NCBI GenBank assembly: GCA_949825065.1
Contig: OX463859.1
Coordinates: 5,370,217 to 5,434,216, forward strand
Direction: 5' to 3'
Origin: Odontocerum albicorne
Lineage: Eukaryota > Arthropoda > Insecta > Trichoptera > Odontoceridae
Length of the DNA: 64,000 nt
The position numbers and the translations under genes are program-made. Positions within the stretch are counted from its first letter, which is position 1. Each line of letters opens with the position of its first letter. Positions 1 to 10,262 of this stretch are shown here, one piece after another. The notes beneath the pieces are model-generated. The model ran no database searches, had not been told where the DNA came from, and saw only the letters and a program-made list of their open reading frames with translations.

Positions 1-2001
1 AATAGTGCCATGAAAAATGAGTCATTACAACATTCAACACTACCCAAATAGTGACATGAAAGATGAGTGACTACGACATCCAACACTACCGAAATAGTGC
101 CATGAAAAATGAGTCATTACAACATTCAACACTACCCAAATAGTGACATGAAAGATGAGTGACTACAACATCCAACACTACCGAAATAGTGCCATGAAAG
201 ATGAGTCATTACAACATTCAACACTACCGAAATAGTGTCATGAAAAATGAGTGACTACAACATCCAACACTACCGAAATAATGCCATGAAAGATGAGTGA
301 CTACAACATCCAACACTACCGAAATAGTGCCATGAAAGATGAGTGATTACAACATCCAACACTACCGAAATAGTACCATGAAAGATGAGTCATTACAACA
401 TCCAACACTACCGAAATAGTGCCATGAAAGATGTGTGACTACAACATCCAACACTAACGAAATAGTGCCGTGAAAGATGAGTGACTACAACATCCAACAC
501 TACCGAAATAGTGCCATGAAAGATGAGTCATTACAACATCCAACACTACCGAAATAGTGCCATGAAAGATGATTGACTACAACATCCAACACTAACGAAA
601 TAGTGCCATGAAAGATGAGTCATTACAACATTCAACACTACTGAAATAGTGCCATGAAAGATGAGTCATTACAACATCCAACACTACCGAAATAGTGCCA
701 TGAAAGATGAGTCATTACAACATCCAACACTACGTAAATAGTGCCATAAAAGATGAGTCACCACAACATCCAACATAACCGAAATAGTGCCATGAAAGAT
801 GCGTCACTACAACATCCAACACTACTGAAATAGTGCCATGAAAGATGAGTCACCACAACATCCAACATAACCGAAATAGTGCCATGAAAGATGCGTCACT
901 ACAACATCCAACACTACTGAAATAGTGCCATGAAAGATGAGTCACTACAACATCCAACAAAACCAAAATAGTGCCATGAAAGATGCGTCACTACAACATC
1001 CAACACTACCGAAATAGTGCCATGAAAGATGAGTCATTACAACATCCAACACTACCGAAATAGTGCCATGAAAAATGAGTCACTACAACATTCAACACTA
1101 CCCAAATAGTGACATGAAAGATGAGTGACTACAACATCCAACACTACCGAAATAGTGCCATGAAAGATGAGTCATTACAACATCCAACACTACCGAAATA
1201 GTGTCATGAAAAATGAGTGACTACAACATCCAACACTACCGAAATAATGCCATGAAAGATGAGTGACTACAACATCCAACACTACCGAAATAGTGCCATG
1301 AAAGATGAGTGACTACAACATCCAACACTACCGAAATAGTACCATGAAAGATGAGTCATAACAACATCCAACACTACCGAAATAGTGCCATGAAAGATGA
1401 GTGACTACAACATCCAACACTAACGAAATAGTGCCGTGAAAGATGAGTGACTACAACATCCAACACTACCGAAATAGTGCCATGAAAGATGAGTCATTAC
1501 AACATCCAAAACTACCGAAATAGTGCCATGAAAGATGATTGACTACAACATCCAACACTAACGAAATAGTGCCATGAAAGATGAGTCATTACAACATTCA
1601 ACACTACTGAAATAGTGCCATGAAAGATGAGTCATTACAACATCCAACACTACCGAAATAGTGCCATGAAAGATGAGTCATTACAACATCCAACACAACC
1701 GAAATAGTGCCATGAAAGATGAGTGACTACAACATCCAACACTACCGAAATAGTGCCATGAAAGATGAGTCATTACAACATCCAACACTACCGAAATTGT
1801 GCCATGAAAGATGAGTCACTACAACATCCAATACTACCGAAATAGTGCCATGAAAGATGAGTCATTACAACATCCAACACTACCGAAATTGTGCCATGAA
1901 AGATGAGTCACTACAACATCCAATACTACCGAAATAGTGCCATGAAAGATGAGTCACTACAACATCCAACACTACTGAAATAGTGCCATGAAAGATGAGT
2001 C
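1..2001. repeat. 46-bp satellite array with higher-order structure
   Basis: About 43 head-to-tail copies of a 46-bp monomer (typical start AATAGTGCCATGAAAGATGA). Monomers differ at a few fixed positions, for example GTCATTAC/GTGACTAC and ACTACCGA/ACTAACGA. Rare variants recur exactly 966 bp apart: ATGCC at 281 and 1247, GTGCCG at 465 and 1431, GATTGAC at 571 and 1537, TAGTACC at 371 and 1337. So a 21-monomer higher-order unit (about 93-735 against 1059-1700) is superimposed on the array. Smaller 92-bp (two-monomer) duplications are seen near 740-930 and 1790-1930. The array continues out of the left edge and ends abruptly at about 2001. Confidence 0.97.
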
Positions 2002-2130
2002 AAAAAAATCTCCACGGCACAGCTTCACTTTCCAATTCAATTGACGTTGGAATGGAGAGGGGTTCCTCGACTACGAGGTTCAGCTATAAACACATTTTGA
2101 GAGACAAGTGTCACAAAAAAGTGCTATTAA

Positions 2131-2299
2131 AGTTTTAAATTTTCTTTTAGGTGGAATAAAAAAGGTAATGGAAAAAGTCGAAGAAATCATAGGAGTTGTA
2201 TAAGACAGTGTATAAAAGTTTAAAATTTTCGTTTAGGTGGAATAAAAAAAGTAATGGAAAAAGTCCAAGAGATCATAGGAGTTGTATAAGACAGTGTAT
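2131..2299. repeat. 86-bp sequence duplicated in tandem
   Basis: Two adjacent copies (2131-2216, 2217-2299) share the core TTTAGGTGGAATAAAAAA and the tail GGAGTTGTATAAGACAGTGT with a few substitutions. No coding potential is seen. The rest of 2002-2704 is AT-rich sequence in which I see no feature. Confidence 0.85.
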
Positions 2300-2704
2300 G
2301 AATAAAGTAGAGTCAATAGATGTGTCACGATAGAAAAGTCTGGTGCTCTCTCCTATCTGCCTTTGCCGTCAGGAAAATGACATGATAGTACTAATGAATG
2401 ATGAATTCTATTTATTTTCATTGGTATATTCTTTTTCTAGGTCTCTGGCAAAACAATACAATAACAGAAAACCTCACTTCTTTTTAATATCCGCAAAGTA
2501 AAATGAAATATGCCCCATGTGCAGCAATTTCAGTGTAAGTCATGTTCCTCATGATACAGAAGATTTTTTAATCAGTACTAAAAATAAACGACAAACTCAC
2601 ATCGATAATTTGCACTTTATACACAAATTTCATTTTCAAAATAACATTCCATTAATTATCCTAATGGTGAACCGTACAGATTTGAGAATTGTTCAAATCA
2701 CATT

Positions 2705-3010
2705 CAAGGTGAAATGAAGGTACTCAGGAGTATCGCTGGCAAAACCCTTCGTGATAGAGTACGAAACACAGAAATCCGAAGGATGTGCGAAGTTGAAGAT
2801 ATTGTCAGATGGGGACGACAGAGAAGGTACTGGAATGAACATGTATCCAGAATGGGGGAACCAAGAGCCGTAAGAATGGCCAGGGACAGTATCCCCCGAG
2901 CAAGCAGACCTCCAGGACGACCTCCCAAAAGGCGGAAAGACAGCTGGCAGTCGATGTCACAAGAAGGAAACGATGACCCAGGACCATAACAGACCAACAG
3001 GTCTAAAAGA
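2705..3010 (+). pseudogene. LINE reverse transcriptase C-terminal tail (family A), fragment
   Basis: An open frame of about 91 codons encodes the basic tail that follows the RT domain in many insect non-LTR retrotransposons: MKVLRSIAGKTLRDRVRNTE, then EVEDIVRWGRQRR, then PPGRPPKR. The same tail occurs at 31440-31885 and in two copies at 10428-11215, so this is a dispersed family. There is no RT catalytic domain upstream; the copy is 5' truncated, as is usual for target-primed integration. The purine-rich end GGTCTAAAAGAGGAAG resembles the 3' end of the 31.8-kb copy. The LINE assignment is firm, the exact clade is not. Confidence 0.8.
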
Positions 3011-3540
3011 GGAAGACATTCAAGTTTTCTTGAATTTTGTAATAACGGCTTGAAATGATAATAGCCTTCCTGGAATTGGATATTTAAATTCTATCGTACA
3101 AAAAGTAAAGTATTGCAATGAACATATATGATTGTTAAACACTCGTAACTTATGGCACTTGACTCTTAAGTTCGTAGCCTGGAATAGAACCAAGACTAAA
3201 CAATTTTTCAAGCACTAGGATATAGATGTCACCACTGTAGCCAGTCTAATCAACCTATGCGTTCCTTAAAAACAGGGCCAGTTCTTTATCATCTTGTGTT
3301 TTTTTAAGTAACCTTAGGGTGCTGGGTTGTTTTAGGGGCATTGGATTTGCCCAGAAGTGGCTTGACAAGTTACTTTTTCTCCCTCGCCTTGAGTCATACT
3401 GGTTGTATTTTTCTAGCAGAGTATTAGGAGAGTATAGGTGTTGGGGTTAAATAAAACACTGACTACTATTTTTTGGGAGGAGTTGTTGAACTCGTTGTAA
3501 TAGCTTTAGTTGTATATAGGGTGTCTGGTCTCATTTTATT
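3011..3540. other. Unannotated AT-rich interval
   Basis: No long frame, repeat or RNA signal that I can support. It separates two LINE fragments. Confidence 0.5.
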
Positions 3541-4619
3541 CAAAGTACACTACGTCGATGACTAAAAGAACGAGACTGGAGTAAGTTCGCAACCATTCTG
3601 CAACAATCGATGGTAGAAATTGGATTGAATGAAACATTAGATGTCGAGGGATTGTGTAATGGGATCTGCTTTGCATTAACTACAGCCTGCGAGGAATCTT
3701 CCCCACTCATCGGGCAAGGTTCGTGAAAGTTGCAAAATTCATGTGCAGTTCTTACAAGGCTAACAACTCGTCCTTGCAGGGGAGTGAGAAATTAAGGGGA
3801 AACAGTAGTGGTGGCTAAAACGGGCAGCTGGGACTTGTTCTGCTGGATCCAGGGTAAAGAGTTAGTAAAATGTATAGATAATAAAATAATTAAGAATCGT
3901 ATAAGGGTGTCATATCACGAAAGTCAATGGAAGAAGATGCAGCAGAAACTGCAACTGCTATTCACTAACGTATCTTTAACAATAATTGCATCGACTCTTG
4001 ACTCTGAAGTGAACCACCTTGTCAAAAAAACTGAGCATATCAATGCCTGATACAGCAGACAAGCCACTATTTAATATAACAGAGGTGAAGTAAGCCATCG
4101 GTAAGGCAATCAGCTCAAAAAAGGCGCCTGGATTGGACGGCTTAGCTTCAGACATTTGCCAGCAAGTGGTTAGAATGCACTGAAAAAAAAAAACACTGCT
4201 AAGGAATGCTTGTCACAGGGTAGGATGCTTCTGAATAGATGGAAGGAATCAAGTGTCACTCTTATACCTAAGCAGGATAGGTTCTCTAATGATAGTCTAC
4301 TCCGTGTGACCCATTAAACTGCTGCGAGCTCCCCGCAGAAGACTGGAACAACTTATCAGGTCAGGAGATTTATTCGTAACTTTTAAAGAGCATGTAATTG
4401 ACCAGCATTAAACAATACGAATTGAACCACCGGAGATCCATCGAGGATATGTTGAATCATGCTATTTAGATAGTGAAGGCGACCCAAGAAAGCTTTAGAG
4501 CTTCCTTTATCTCATTGGAAATCAAGGGTGCTTTCACAATCACGCTTTTTGAAGGCCTTTCTTGTTCATGCAATGAACGCAAAGTATTTTCTTGGAAACT
4601 TCTTTGCGCTCTTACAATC
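3541..4619 (+). pseudogene. R1-like LINE ORF2 remnant, left part
   Basis: Several short in-phase pieces in shifting frames match the R1-clade ORF2 order. Near 3565 WSKFATILQQSMVEIGLNET and CFALTTACEESSPLIG come from the endonuclease-RT linker. Near 4080 FNITEVK and SSKKAPGLDGLASDICQQ mark the start of the RT. Near 4500 a degraded first catalytic block reads SLEIKGAFTI where a DIQGAFD-like motif is expected. Stops and frameshifts break it throughout, so it is dead. It ends exactly at the BEL/Pao insertion; the same frame resumes at 7358 (NFFALLQ|SFLSSRRVRL across the join). Clade assignment is from motif resemblance only. Confidence 0.7.
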
Positions 4620-5047
4620 TGATCACGCCGATGCGTGACGCGAAGTATCGTCTTGTTGAGCCGGCCCTGTCATGTCGGGTCCCCCTATCGCCGCGACTGG
4701 CCTCGCGCGGTGTTATTGCCACCAACGTTGGATGGTATTATTGTTGCCGGCTGTCGATATTACCGTGACAGGAGAACGTCGCTTTCTCGTGCACTTGTTC
4801 GTAGACGATCGCCGGGAGAAGACCTCAAATCCGGGCTAGCCAGTCGTCGGCGCGCTCTCCATCGCCGAAACCTGGGCCGAGTTACCTGTGACTAACCGCG
4901 ACCACTATCGAGAAGTGCACGACGGGTTACCTGTTGTTAGCCGAGACCTCCGAATCCTGTTATCCACGCTATCATCGAACTTACACCACAACCGTGAGTA
5001 AAAATCCCTTATATCCTATTCTTTCCAGTTTGGTTAACGCCGAACTA
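4620..5047 (+). repeat. 5' LTR of the BEL/Pao element
   Basis: Pairs with 6930-7357 at an offset of 2310 bp. GC-rich relative to the surroundings. Contains a 5'-TG start and a TA end rather than the commoner CA. Confidence 0.95.
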
Positions 5048-5049
5048 TA

Positions 5050-5088
5050 TGGTCCTTCGAGCCGGATCTGAACCAGCGACCTATGGAT
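5050..5088 (+). promoter_or_regulatory. Primer-binding site, extended match to half of tRNA-Tyr
   Basis: Two bases after the LTR, TGGTCCTTCGAGCCGGAT is the complement of the 3' end of tRNA-Tyr (acceptor TCGAAGG plus ACCA). Unusually, complementarity continues for 39 nt through the T arm, variable loop and 3' anticodon stem, to about tRNA position 38. The T-loop position equivalent to A58 is changed. The deletion junction follows directly. The tRNA identity is from memory of eukaryotic tRNA-Tyr sequences. Confidence 0.75.
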
Positions 5089-5091
5089 TAA

Positions 5092-6948
5092 GACCAATTA
5101 AGACAGCACATATGGTCAGATAGTACCATAGTACTGGCTTGGCTCAGCACACCGCCACATCGCCTACAAGTATTTGAGGCTAACCGAGTCACGAACATCA
5201 CCTCCAACTCGTGCAATCTAGTGTGGAAGCATGTCCCTTCAGCCCTTAACCCTGCAGATTGCGCTAGCAGAGGAATGTCGGCTCAATCACTATCTGTACA
5301 CGATTAATGGTGGTCCACCAGCTGGCTAAAGGAACCACCAAATACATGGCCAATCACTCCCCCCGCCCTGGGACACCATGCCTTGCCTGGACTCAGGGCC
5401 AGGAAGGTAACAGCCCACATAGCCGTGCCGGACTTGAACACTGATCTGCTCACACGTTTCAGCTCATTAACAAAGCTTGTAGGAGTGACAGGCTACATTA
5501 AACGCTTCATCGACAATTGTCGGAAAACTAAGACTGCACGATGCATTGGTCCCTTGACGGTTTGTGAACGCAAGGAAGCCCTTCTATTCTGGGTCCGTTC
5601 TGTACAACAGAATGCATTCGCCCAAGACATCCACCGACTCCAAACTAAGGGGGATTGCACAATCAGACTGAAGCGACTCTCACCATTTCTGAAAGAAAAC
5701 CTGTTGAGAGTAGGTGGTCGTCTCTCTCACGCCCCACTCAGATACGACGCCCAACATCAGTTCATTCTTCCGAGCTCTAGTCCACTCGTAGATCTTATAA
5801 TTGACCACTACCACAAAATACACTGCCATCCTGGTGCCGACACACTACACGCACTCTTACGCCAGCAATACTGGATACTATCAGCACGCCGTGTCATCAG
5901 GCATCGAGTGTACAAATGCGTCCAATGTTTTCGTTGTCGCGCTCAACCCAAGGCTCCATATATAGCCGACCTTCCCGCGGATCGAGTTACACCACAGCCA
6001 GTGTTCTCTCAAGTCTCTACGGATTTCGCTGGCCCTTTCTTAATAAAATCCAGCACTTTGAGAAGCGCAAAACTTGTGAAGGCCTACTTCTGCATCTTTG
6101 TGTGCCTTTCCACAAAGGCGGTTCACCTGGAGCCAGTCTCTTCACTCAGCACGGACGCCTTTTTCGCAGCATTACAACGGTTCGTTTCCCTTCGCGGTGT
6201 GCCTGTTCTCATCCGATCCGATTGTGGTACAAATTATGTGGGTGCTAGGAATCAGCTCATGGAGGTACAGAGATTTCTTTCAGTCAATGAAGATAAAATA
6301 GCTCACAAACTTACTACTCAGCACATCACGTGGTTGCTCAACCCACCTTCAGCTCCATCATTTGGCGGTCTCCATGAAACCGCGGTAAAATCCACAAAAC
6401 AGTTACTTTATAGAATCGTAGGTGATCAGCACTTGACCTTTGAGGAATTTGCCACACTCTTAACACGAATCGAGGCTGTCCTTAACTCCAGACCCCTCTG
6501 CCCTCTTTCCTCTGATCCTTCAGACTTTGAACCCCTTACAGCTGGCCACTTCCTCACGGGCCGCCCATTAACTGCATTGCCCGAAGCGTCTTTCGACGAT
6601 AGCCCCTTGACCACACTCAGACGATTTCGGGTCATACAAGCCATCTCTCAGCGCTTTTGGTTCCTGTGGACTAATTCCTATCTACACACCCTTCAAACCC
6701 GCTCCAAATGGCTTTCACCATCCTCCTCTCCTCAAATCGGAGAGCTCGTCCTGATCAAGGAGGACAACCTGCCGGCACTGAAGTGGCGACTCGGACGCAT
6801 CACCCGCACCATACCAGGCAGCGATGGAGTGACACGTGTGGTGGACCTAAACACAGCCAGTGGACAATTGAGAAGGCCGGTTGCAAAGCTGGCCCGGTTC
6901 CCGTGGGAGGTCCTCCCGGCGCCCCAGGATGATCACGCCGATGCGTGA
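5092..6948 (+). pseudogene. BEL/Pao pol fragment: RNase H end and integrase
   Basis: The frame opens with the RNase H segment WSDSTIVLAWLSTPPH (near 5113) and HVPSALNPADCASRG. It is then cut by an in-frame TAA at 5305-5307, and reopens as a 521-residue frame from 5383. That frame carries the integrase zinc-binding region (H142, H148, C179, C182) and the catalytic triad D214 (STDFAGPF), D280 (RSDCGTNYVG) and E332 (GGLHETAVKS). It ends with the BEL-typical segments AGHFLTGRPLTALPE and RTIPGSDGVTRVVDL. All three acidic residues are present, so the integrase may be chemically intact, but no RT or gag is encoded. The frame begins at a TTG codon, so normal initiation is unlikely. The stop lies 19 bp inside the 3' LTR. 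Confidence 0.9.
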
Positions 6949-7357
6949 CGCGAAGTATCGTCTTGTTGGGCCGGCCCTGTCATGTCGGGTCCCCCTATCG
7001 CCGCGACTGGCCTCGCGCGGTGTTATTGCCACCAACGTTGGATGGTATTATTGTTGCCGGCTGTCGATATTACCGTGACAGGAGAACGTCGCTTTCTCGT
7101 GCACTTGTTCGTAGACGATCGCCGGGAGAAGACCTCAAATCCGGGCTAGCCAGTCGTCGGCGCGCTCTCCATCGCCGAAACCTGGGCCGAGTTACCTGTG
7201 ACTAACCGCGACCACTATCGAGAAGTGCACGACGGGTTACCTGTTGTTAGCCGAGACCTCCGAATCCTGTTATCCACGCTATCATCGAACTTACACCACA
7301 ACCGTGAGTAAAAATCCCTTATATCCTATTCTTTCCAGTTTGGTTAACGCCGAACTA
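6930..7357 (+). repeat. 3' LTR of the BEL/Pao element
   Basis: Direct repeat of 4620-5047 with one substitution seen. I do not see a clean polypurine tract just upstream; GTGGGAGG at 6903-6910 is the nearest candidate. Confidence 0.95.
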
Positions 7358-7455
7358 CAATCTTTCCTCTCAAGCAGGAGAGTGAGGCTAGTAATCAACA
7401 ATAAAACTGCACTAAAGATGACATCACTAGGGTGTACAGGAATCGTCATGTAAGC
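7358..7455 (+). pseudogene. R1-like LINE ORF2 remnant, right part
   Basis: Continues the frame broken by the BEL/Pao insertion: SFLSSRRVRLVINN then TSLGCTGIVM and a stop. This corresponds to the SxRRVxL and GCPQGS region of R1-type reverse transcriptases. Homology fades after about 7455. Confidence 0.65.
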
Positions 7456-7619
7456 CCCTTTTTTTTAACTAAACTGTCGAAATGAGAGGAAAGTTTTTGT
7501 GCCTGCATTTGAGGACAACAGTCACTGTGGGCGGCAACACGCGAACAACGACAATGGTATTTCAAAGTACACAGAATCAAGGAATGTCTAATAACCTGAT
7601 ATTGTAAAAAGAGCCAATA

Positions 7620-7860
7620 CAGTTTTGGCCAGATGGCTCAACGAATGTTTTTGTCTATAAGATGTACGTTAGATATTTGATGGGATTTTATTACCAAATA
7701 TGGAAGCCTTATTTTATAAAGAATATTGAACTTCTTGAAAGGTTTCGAAGATGAAAAACAAAAATTTCAAGATGACTAAGCAGACATTTCAAGATAAATT
7801 ATGTTTATTGAAATTCTGAATTGCTCTCGTTAAAAGATAGCATATACATACGTCTTGTAA
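7620..7860. repeat. Dispersed repeat shared with 9987-10130 and 10797-10845
   Basis: Shares ATATGGAAGCCTTATTTTATAAA, then TTGAAAGG..TTCGAAGATG, then TTGCTCTCG.TAAAAGAT with the region near 10.0 kb, where the two halves are separated by other insertions. 7456-7619 and 7861-7958 show nothing else. Confidence 0.65.
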
Positions 7861-7958
7861 CTCTATTTCAAATTGACTAATTGAATAACGTTTCGTAACT
7901 ATATTTAATTTGGCAGTCAATTTGTTGGTTTTAAAGGCAGCTTTAACTATTGTGTTAA

Positions 7959-8364
7959 AATGAACAGGAGTAATAGATAAAGCTAGTGTATCATTGATGG
8001 CTCAGGTTTGTGAAGTACACAATGAGCAGGAGTAATAGATAAAATGAGCAGAAGTAATAGATAAAATTAGTGTATCATTGATGGACAATGAACAGGAGTA
8101 ATAGATAAAACTAGTGTATCATTGATGGTTCAGGTTTGTGAAGTACACAATGAGCAGGAATAATAGATAAAACTAGTGTATCATTGATGACTCAGGTTTG
8201 TGAAGCACACAATAAGCAGGAGTAATAGATAAAACTAGTGTATCATTGATGACTCAGGTTTGTGAAGCACACAATAAGCAGGAGTAATAGATAAAACTAG
8301 TGTATCATTGATGGCTCAGGTTTGTGAAGTACACAATGAGCAGAAGTAATAGATAAAATGAGCA
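7959..8364. repeat. 62-bp minisatellite, about 6 copies
   Basis: Unit begins AATGAGCAGGAGTAATAGAT, contains CTAGTGTATCATTGATGG and ends GTGAAGTACAC. Some units are shortened to about 40 bp by internal loss. The array stops directly before the R2-like fragment. Confidence 0.9.
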
Positions 8365-8374
8365 ATTTGGGAGC

Positions 8375-8743
8375 CTTAAGGGGCTTCTCGCTTCCTTTCT
8401 CTTTGACAGTCAAAAAAGCAAAATGGATAGTACACAAAATATAGTACAAGCCTCGGACCCCTGAATTATGATGGGCGACCCACTGGTCGCCCAATCCATT
8501 TAGCTGCCCATGGGTCCCGCTGTGGTACGGTTGGGGCAGTCCGGCAGGGGGAAGGTGAGTCGGCGGAGGATCCGCCGTCTTGCGTAGTATGCGGTCACTC
8601 TTTCGTGACCGACCGAGGCTTAAAGTTCCACATTTCTCGAATGCACCCTATTACACCAGCAAACTCACAGACACCCACGCCGCTGTACTGGACCTGATGG
8701 CACACTGGAGCGAGACAATCGGAGCACATTTATATGCCTTTTT
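8375..8743 (+). pseudogene. R2-like LINE 5' end with zinc-finger segment, 3' truncated
   Basis: Homology to the second R2-like fragment begins exactly at CTTAAGGGGCTTCTC (8375 here, 16159 there). A frame open from 8431 to 8694 encodes a C2H2 finger near 8581, CVVCGHSFVTDRGLKFH followed by ISRMHP (C-x2-C-x12-H-x4-H), typical of the N-terminal finger of R2-clade proteins. The frame stops at about 8695 and the copy is replaced by a SINE near 8744. R2 inserts in 28S rRNA genes between CTTAAGG and TAGCC; no 28S sequence beyond CTTAAGG is seen on the left. The product would be the DNA-binding N terminus only. Confidence 0.65.
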
Positions 8744-8895
8744 TCTCTTTTTGAAAGAATAGATATATGACCGAACTCGCAGATATCCTTATACCCTCAA
8801 ATAATAAGCAGAAAAAGCACCCATCATTTGAGAGAAGAATCAGTGTGGAGTAAGAACCGGCGACCTTCCACATGGAAGTCCAGGAACCTCAGAAT
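8744..8895 (-). mobile_element. Degraded tRNA-derived SINE
   Basis: Aligns with the better SINE copy at 53541-53702: AAAGAATAGATATATGACCG, then ATATCCTTATA.CCTC, then a B-box remnant in GTAAGAACCGGCGACCTTCC and ACATGGAAGTCCA. Deletions and substitutions mark it as old. Confidence 0.75.
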
Positions 8896-9183
8896 ATATA
8901 TTTGATGGAGCTACCCCAAAGCGTTGAATAGACACCATAATACGATGGCACATAGAATGGACTACACAGGAGACTATTAATTGATACAAAGACATATTCA
9001 AGAACTCAAAATATAACACTGTTCTTCATATTGGTAAAAATAACCCTTAAATTTCATTCACTGACAGCAGGAGTACAGCCTGCTAGGGTGTTTTGTACAG
9101 CTTGTGAATGTTTTATATAGATATGAAGTAAATAACAATAAAACATAGCTCATTAATAAGGACATACTCTAGATTTATGCCAA

Positions 9184-9263
9184 AAAAATAATACTACTCC
9201 AATAAAAATAATACTACTCCAATACAAATAATACTACTTCAATAAAAATAATACTACTCCAAT
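9184..9263. repeat. 20-bp minisatellite, 4 copies
   Basis: AAAAATAATACTACTCCAAT repeated four times with single changes. 8896-9183 and 9264-9457 show no supportable feature. Confidence 0.9.
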
Positions 9264-9459
9264 ATAAAAAGCATAATTTAGATGTGACCAAAATGATAGT
9301 AACATTATTATAGACAAAAATTAAAAAGAAAATATAACGAAGGTACAAATTTATTTTTACGTGTAATAGGGTATCAAAAATAATACTTTTATTTATGTAA
9401 TATGACGCCCATATAATGTGAATTGTATTTATGTTCAATTAAAAAAAATCAATGTGAGA

Positions 9460-9690
9460 ATTTGTTGACCCTCATGGATTAAATTGTTTGACTTGCAAAC
9501 CATTCTCGGGTCTCGGGTTCGATTCCCGGTAGTGCCAATTTTTTTTTTTAATGTTTTCGGCCTAGCAAGATGGGAGTATACCTAAAATATATTTTGGTGG
9601 CGCTTGAAGCAGCCTATTGGCAAGCCGAGGGTATGTTTGACACAGTGCTCATGGGACGAGTGATAGGGTCACGAAAAATATAACAAACAG
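9460..9690 (+). mobile_element. tRNA-derived SINE (second family)
   Basis: A tRNA-like head (9463-9537) has a B box, GGGTTCGATTCCC near 9514, and an A-box-like TGGATTAAATTG. It is followed by a T run and a body with GGTGGCGCTTGAAGCAGCC and GCTCATGGGACGAGTG. The cloverleaf is not clean, so I do not call a functional tRNA. 9691-9986 shows nothing clear. Confidence 0.5.
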
Positions 9691-9986
9691 CACTATATAA
9701 ATCAGGATAAATTGGAGCTTATTCCCTCAATTTAAGTCGTTGAAATTTTGATATGTCTATTAATTTTTTTTTAAATACAAGTGTGGTACACAAATCTTGG
9801 CCTAAACAGTTGGCCACCCCTGATTTGCAATATAAATCAATTCACCCATGCTACTCAGCCGAATCTAATAATCGCAATATCTAATCACCTGAAATGTAGC
9901 GAACACATCACTGATATTGTAAAGATAGCTCTACATTATAAAAAAATATTTAAATCATATTATTCAATAAATAGTATTGATAGTAG

Positions 9987-10130
9987 ACCTTAAATAACAT
10001 TTGGATAACAAATATGGAACCCTTATTTTATAAAGGATAATAAACCTCTTGAAAAGGATTCAAAGATGCGAAATAAAAATTCCACGACGTCGTGACTAAT
10101 CTGACTTATTAAGATAGATTCCATTTATTA
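9987..10130. repeat. Partner of the 7.6-kb dispersed repeat
   Basis: AAATATGGAACCCTTATTTTATAAAG, then CTTGAAAAGGATTCAAAGATG, match 7690-7755. The rest of the repeat resumes at 10797 after about 670 bp of inserted sequence. Confidence 0.65.
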
Positions 10131-10143
10131 CACTTTTATTATA

Positions 10144-10172
10144 TACCAGTACAACCTGGCAGGTTTATTGCT
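10144..10172 (-). repeat. LINE 3' UTR motif, reversed
   Basis: GTACAACCTGGCAGGTTTATTGC is the reverse complement of the conserved LINE 3' UTR motif GCAATAAACCTGCCAGGTTG, also found near 30.8, 31.15, 33.4 and 53.8 kb. Confidence 0.7.
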
Positions 10173-10184
10173 TTGTGAAAATTG

Positions 10185-10262
10185 GGTTCCGATGGGAATT
10201 AAACCTGTGAACATGGTTGGGATAAAGGCGTCTTAACCACTAGACCATGATGGTCGTCATAG
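10185..10262 (-). mobile_element. tRNA-like SINE head
   Basis: Read on the minus strand: GACGACCATCATGGTCTAGT, GGTTAAGACGCC, then GGTTTAATTCCCATCGG, i.e. A and B boxes of a Pol III promoter with GGAACCCAATTT after it. A related head lies at 62717-62795 in the same orientation. B-box changes make it a decayed SINE rather than a tRNA gene. Confidence 0.6.

Larger units (their letters stand above)
4620..7357 (+). mobile_element. Internally deleted BEL/Pao LTR retrotransposon, recent insertion
   Basis: Two 428-bp direct repeats (4620-5047 and 6930-7357) start TGATCACGCC and end CGAACTA. By eye they differ at only one position (A4659/G6969). CAATC occurs immediately before the left LTR (4615-4619) and immediately after the right LTR (7358-7362), a 5-bp target duplication typical of the group. 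The internal region is only about 1.9 kb, against several kb in complete elements. It lacks gag, protease and most of RT, and retains a short RNase H end plus integrase. The copy must have been moved by enzymes from complete relatives, or been deleted after arrival. It sits inside an R1-like LINE, so it is the younger of the two. Confidence 0.95.

Noticed and set aside
1..2001. CRISPR-like look of regular short repeats (also 34.5, 45 and 59.2 kb)
   Set aside because: Units are contiguous with no unique spacers, and the DNA is eukaryotic.
4620..7357. Complete autonomous BEL/Pao element
   Set aside because: The internal region is about 1.9 kb; gag, protease and the RT palm are absent and RNase H has a stop.
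9460..9537. Functional tRNA gene
   Set aside because: A good B box but no convincing acceptor pairing, and SINE-type body sequence follows. The same applies at 10185, 53541, 58390 and 62717.
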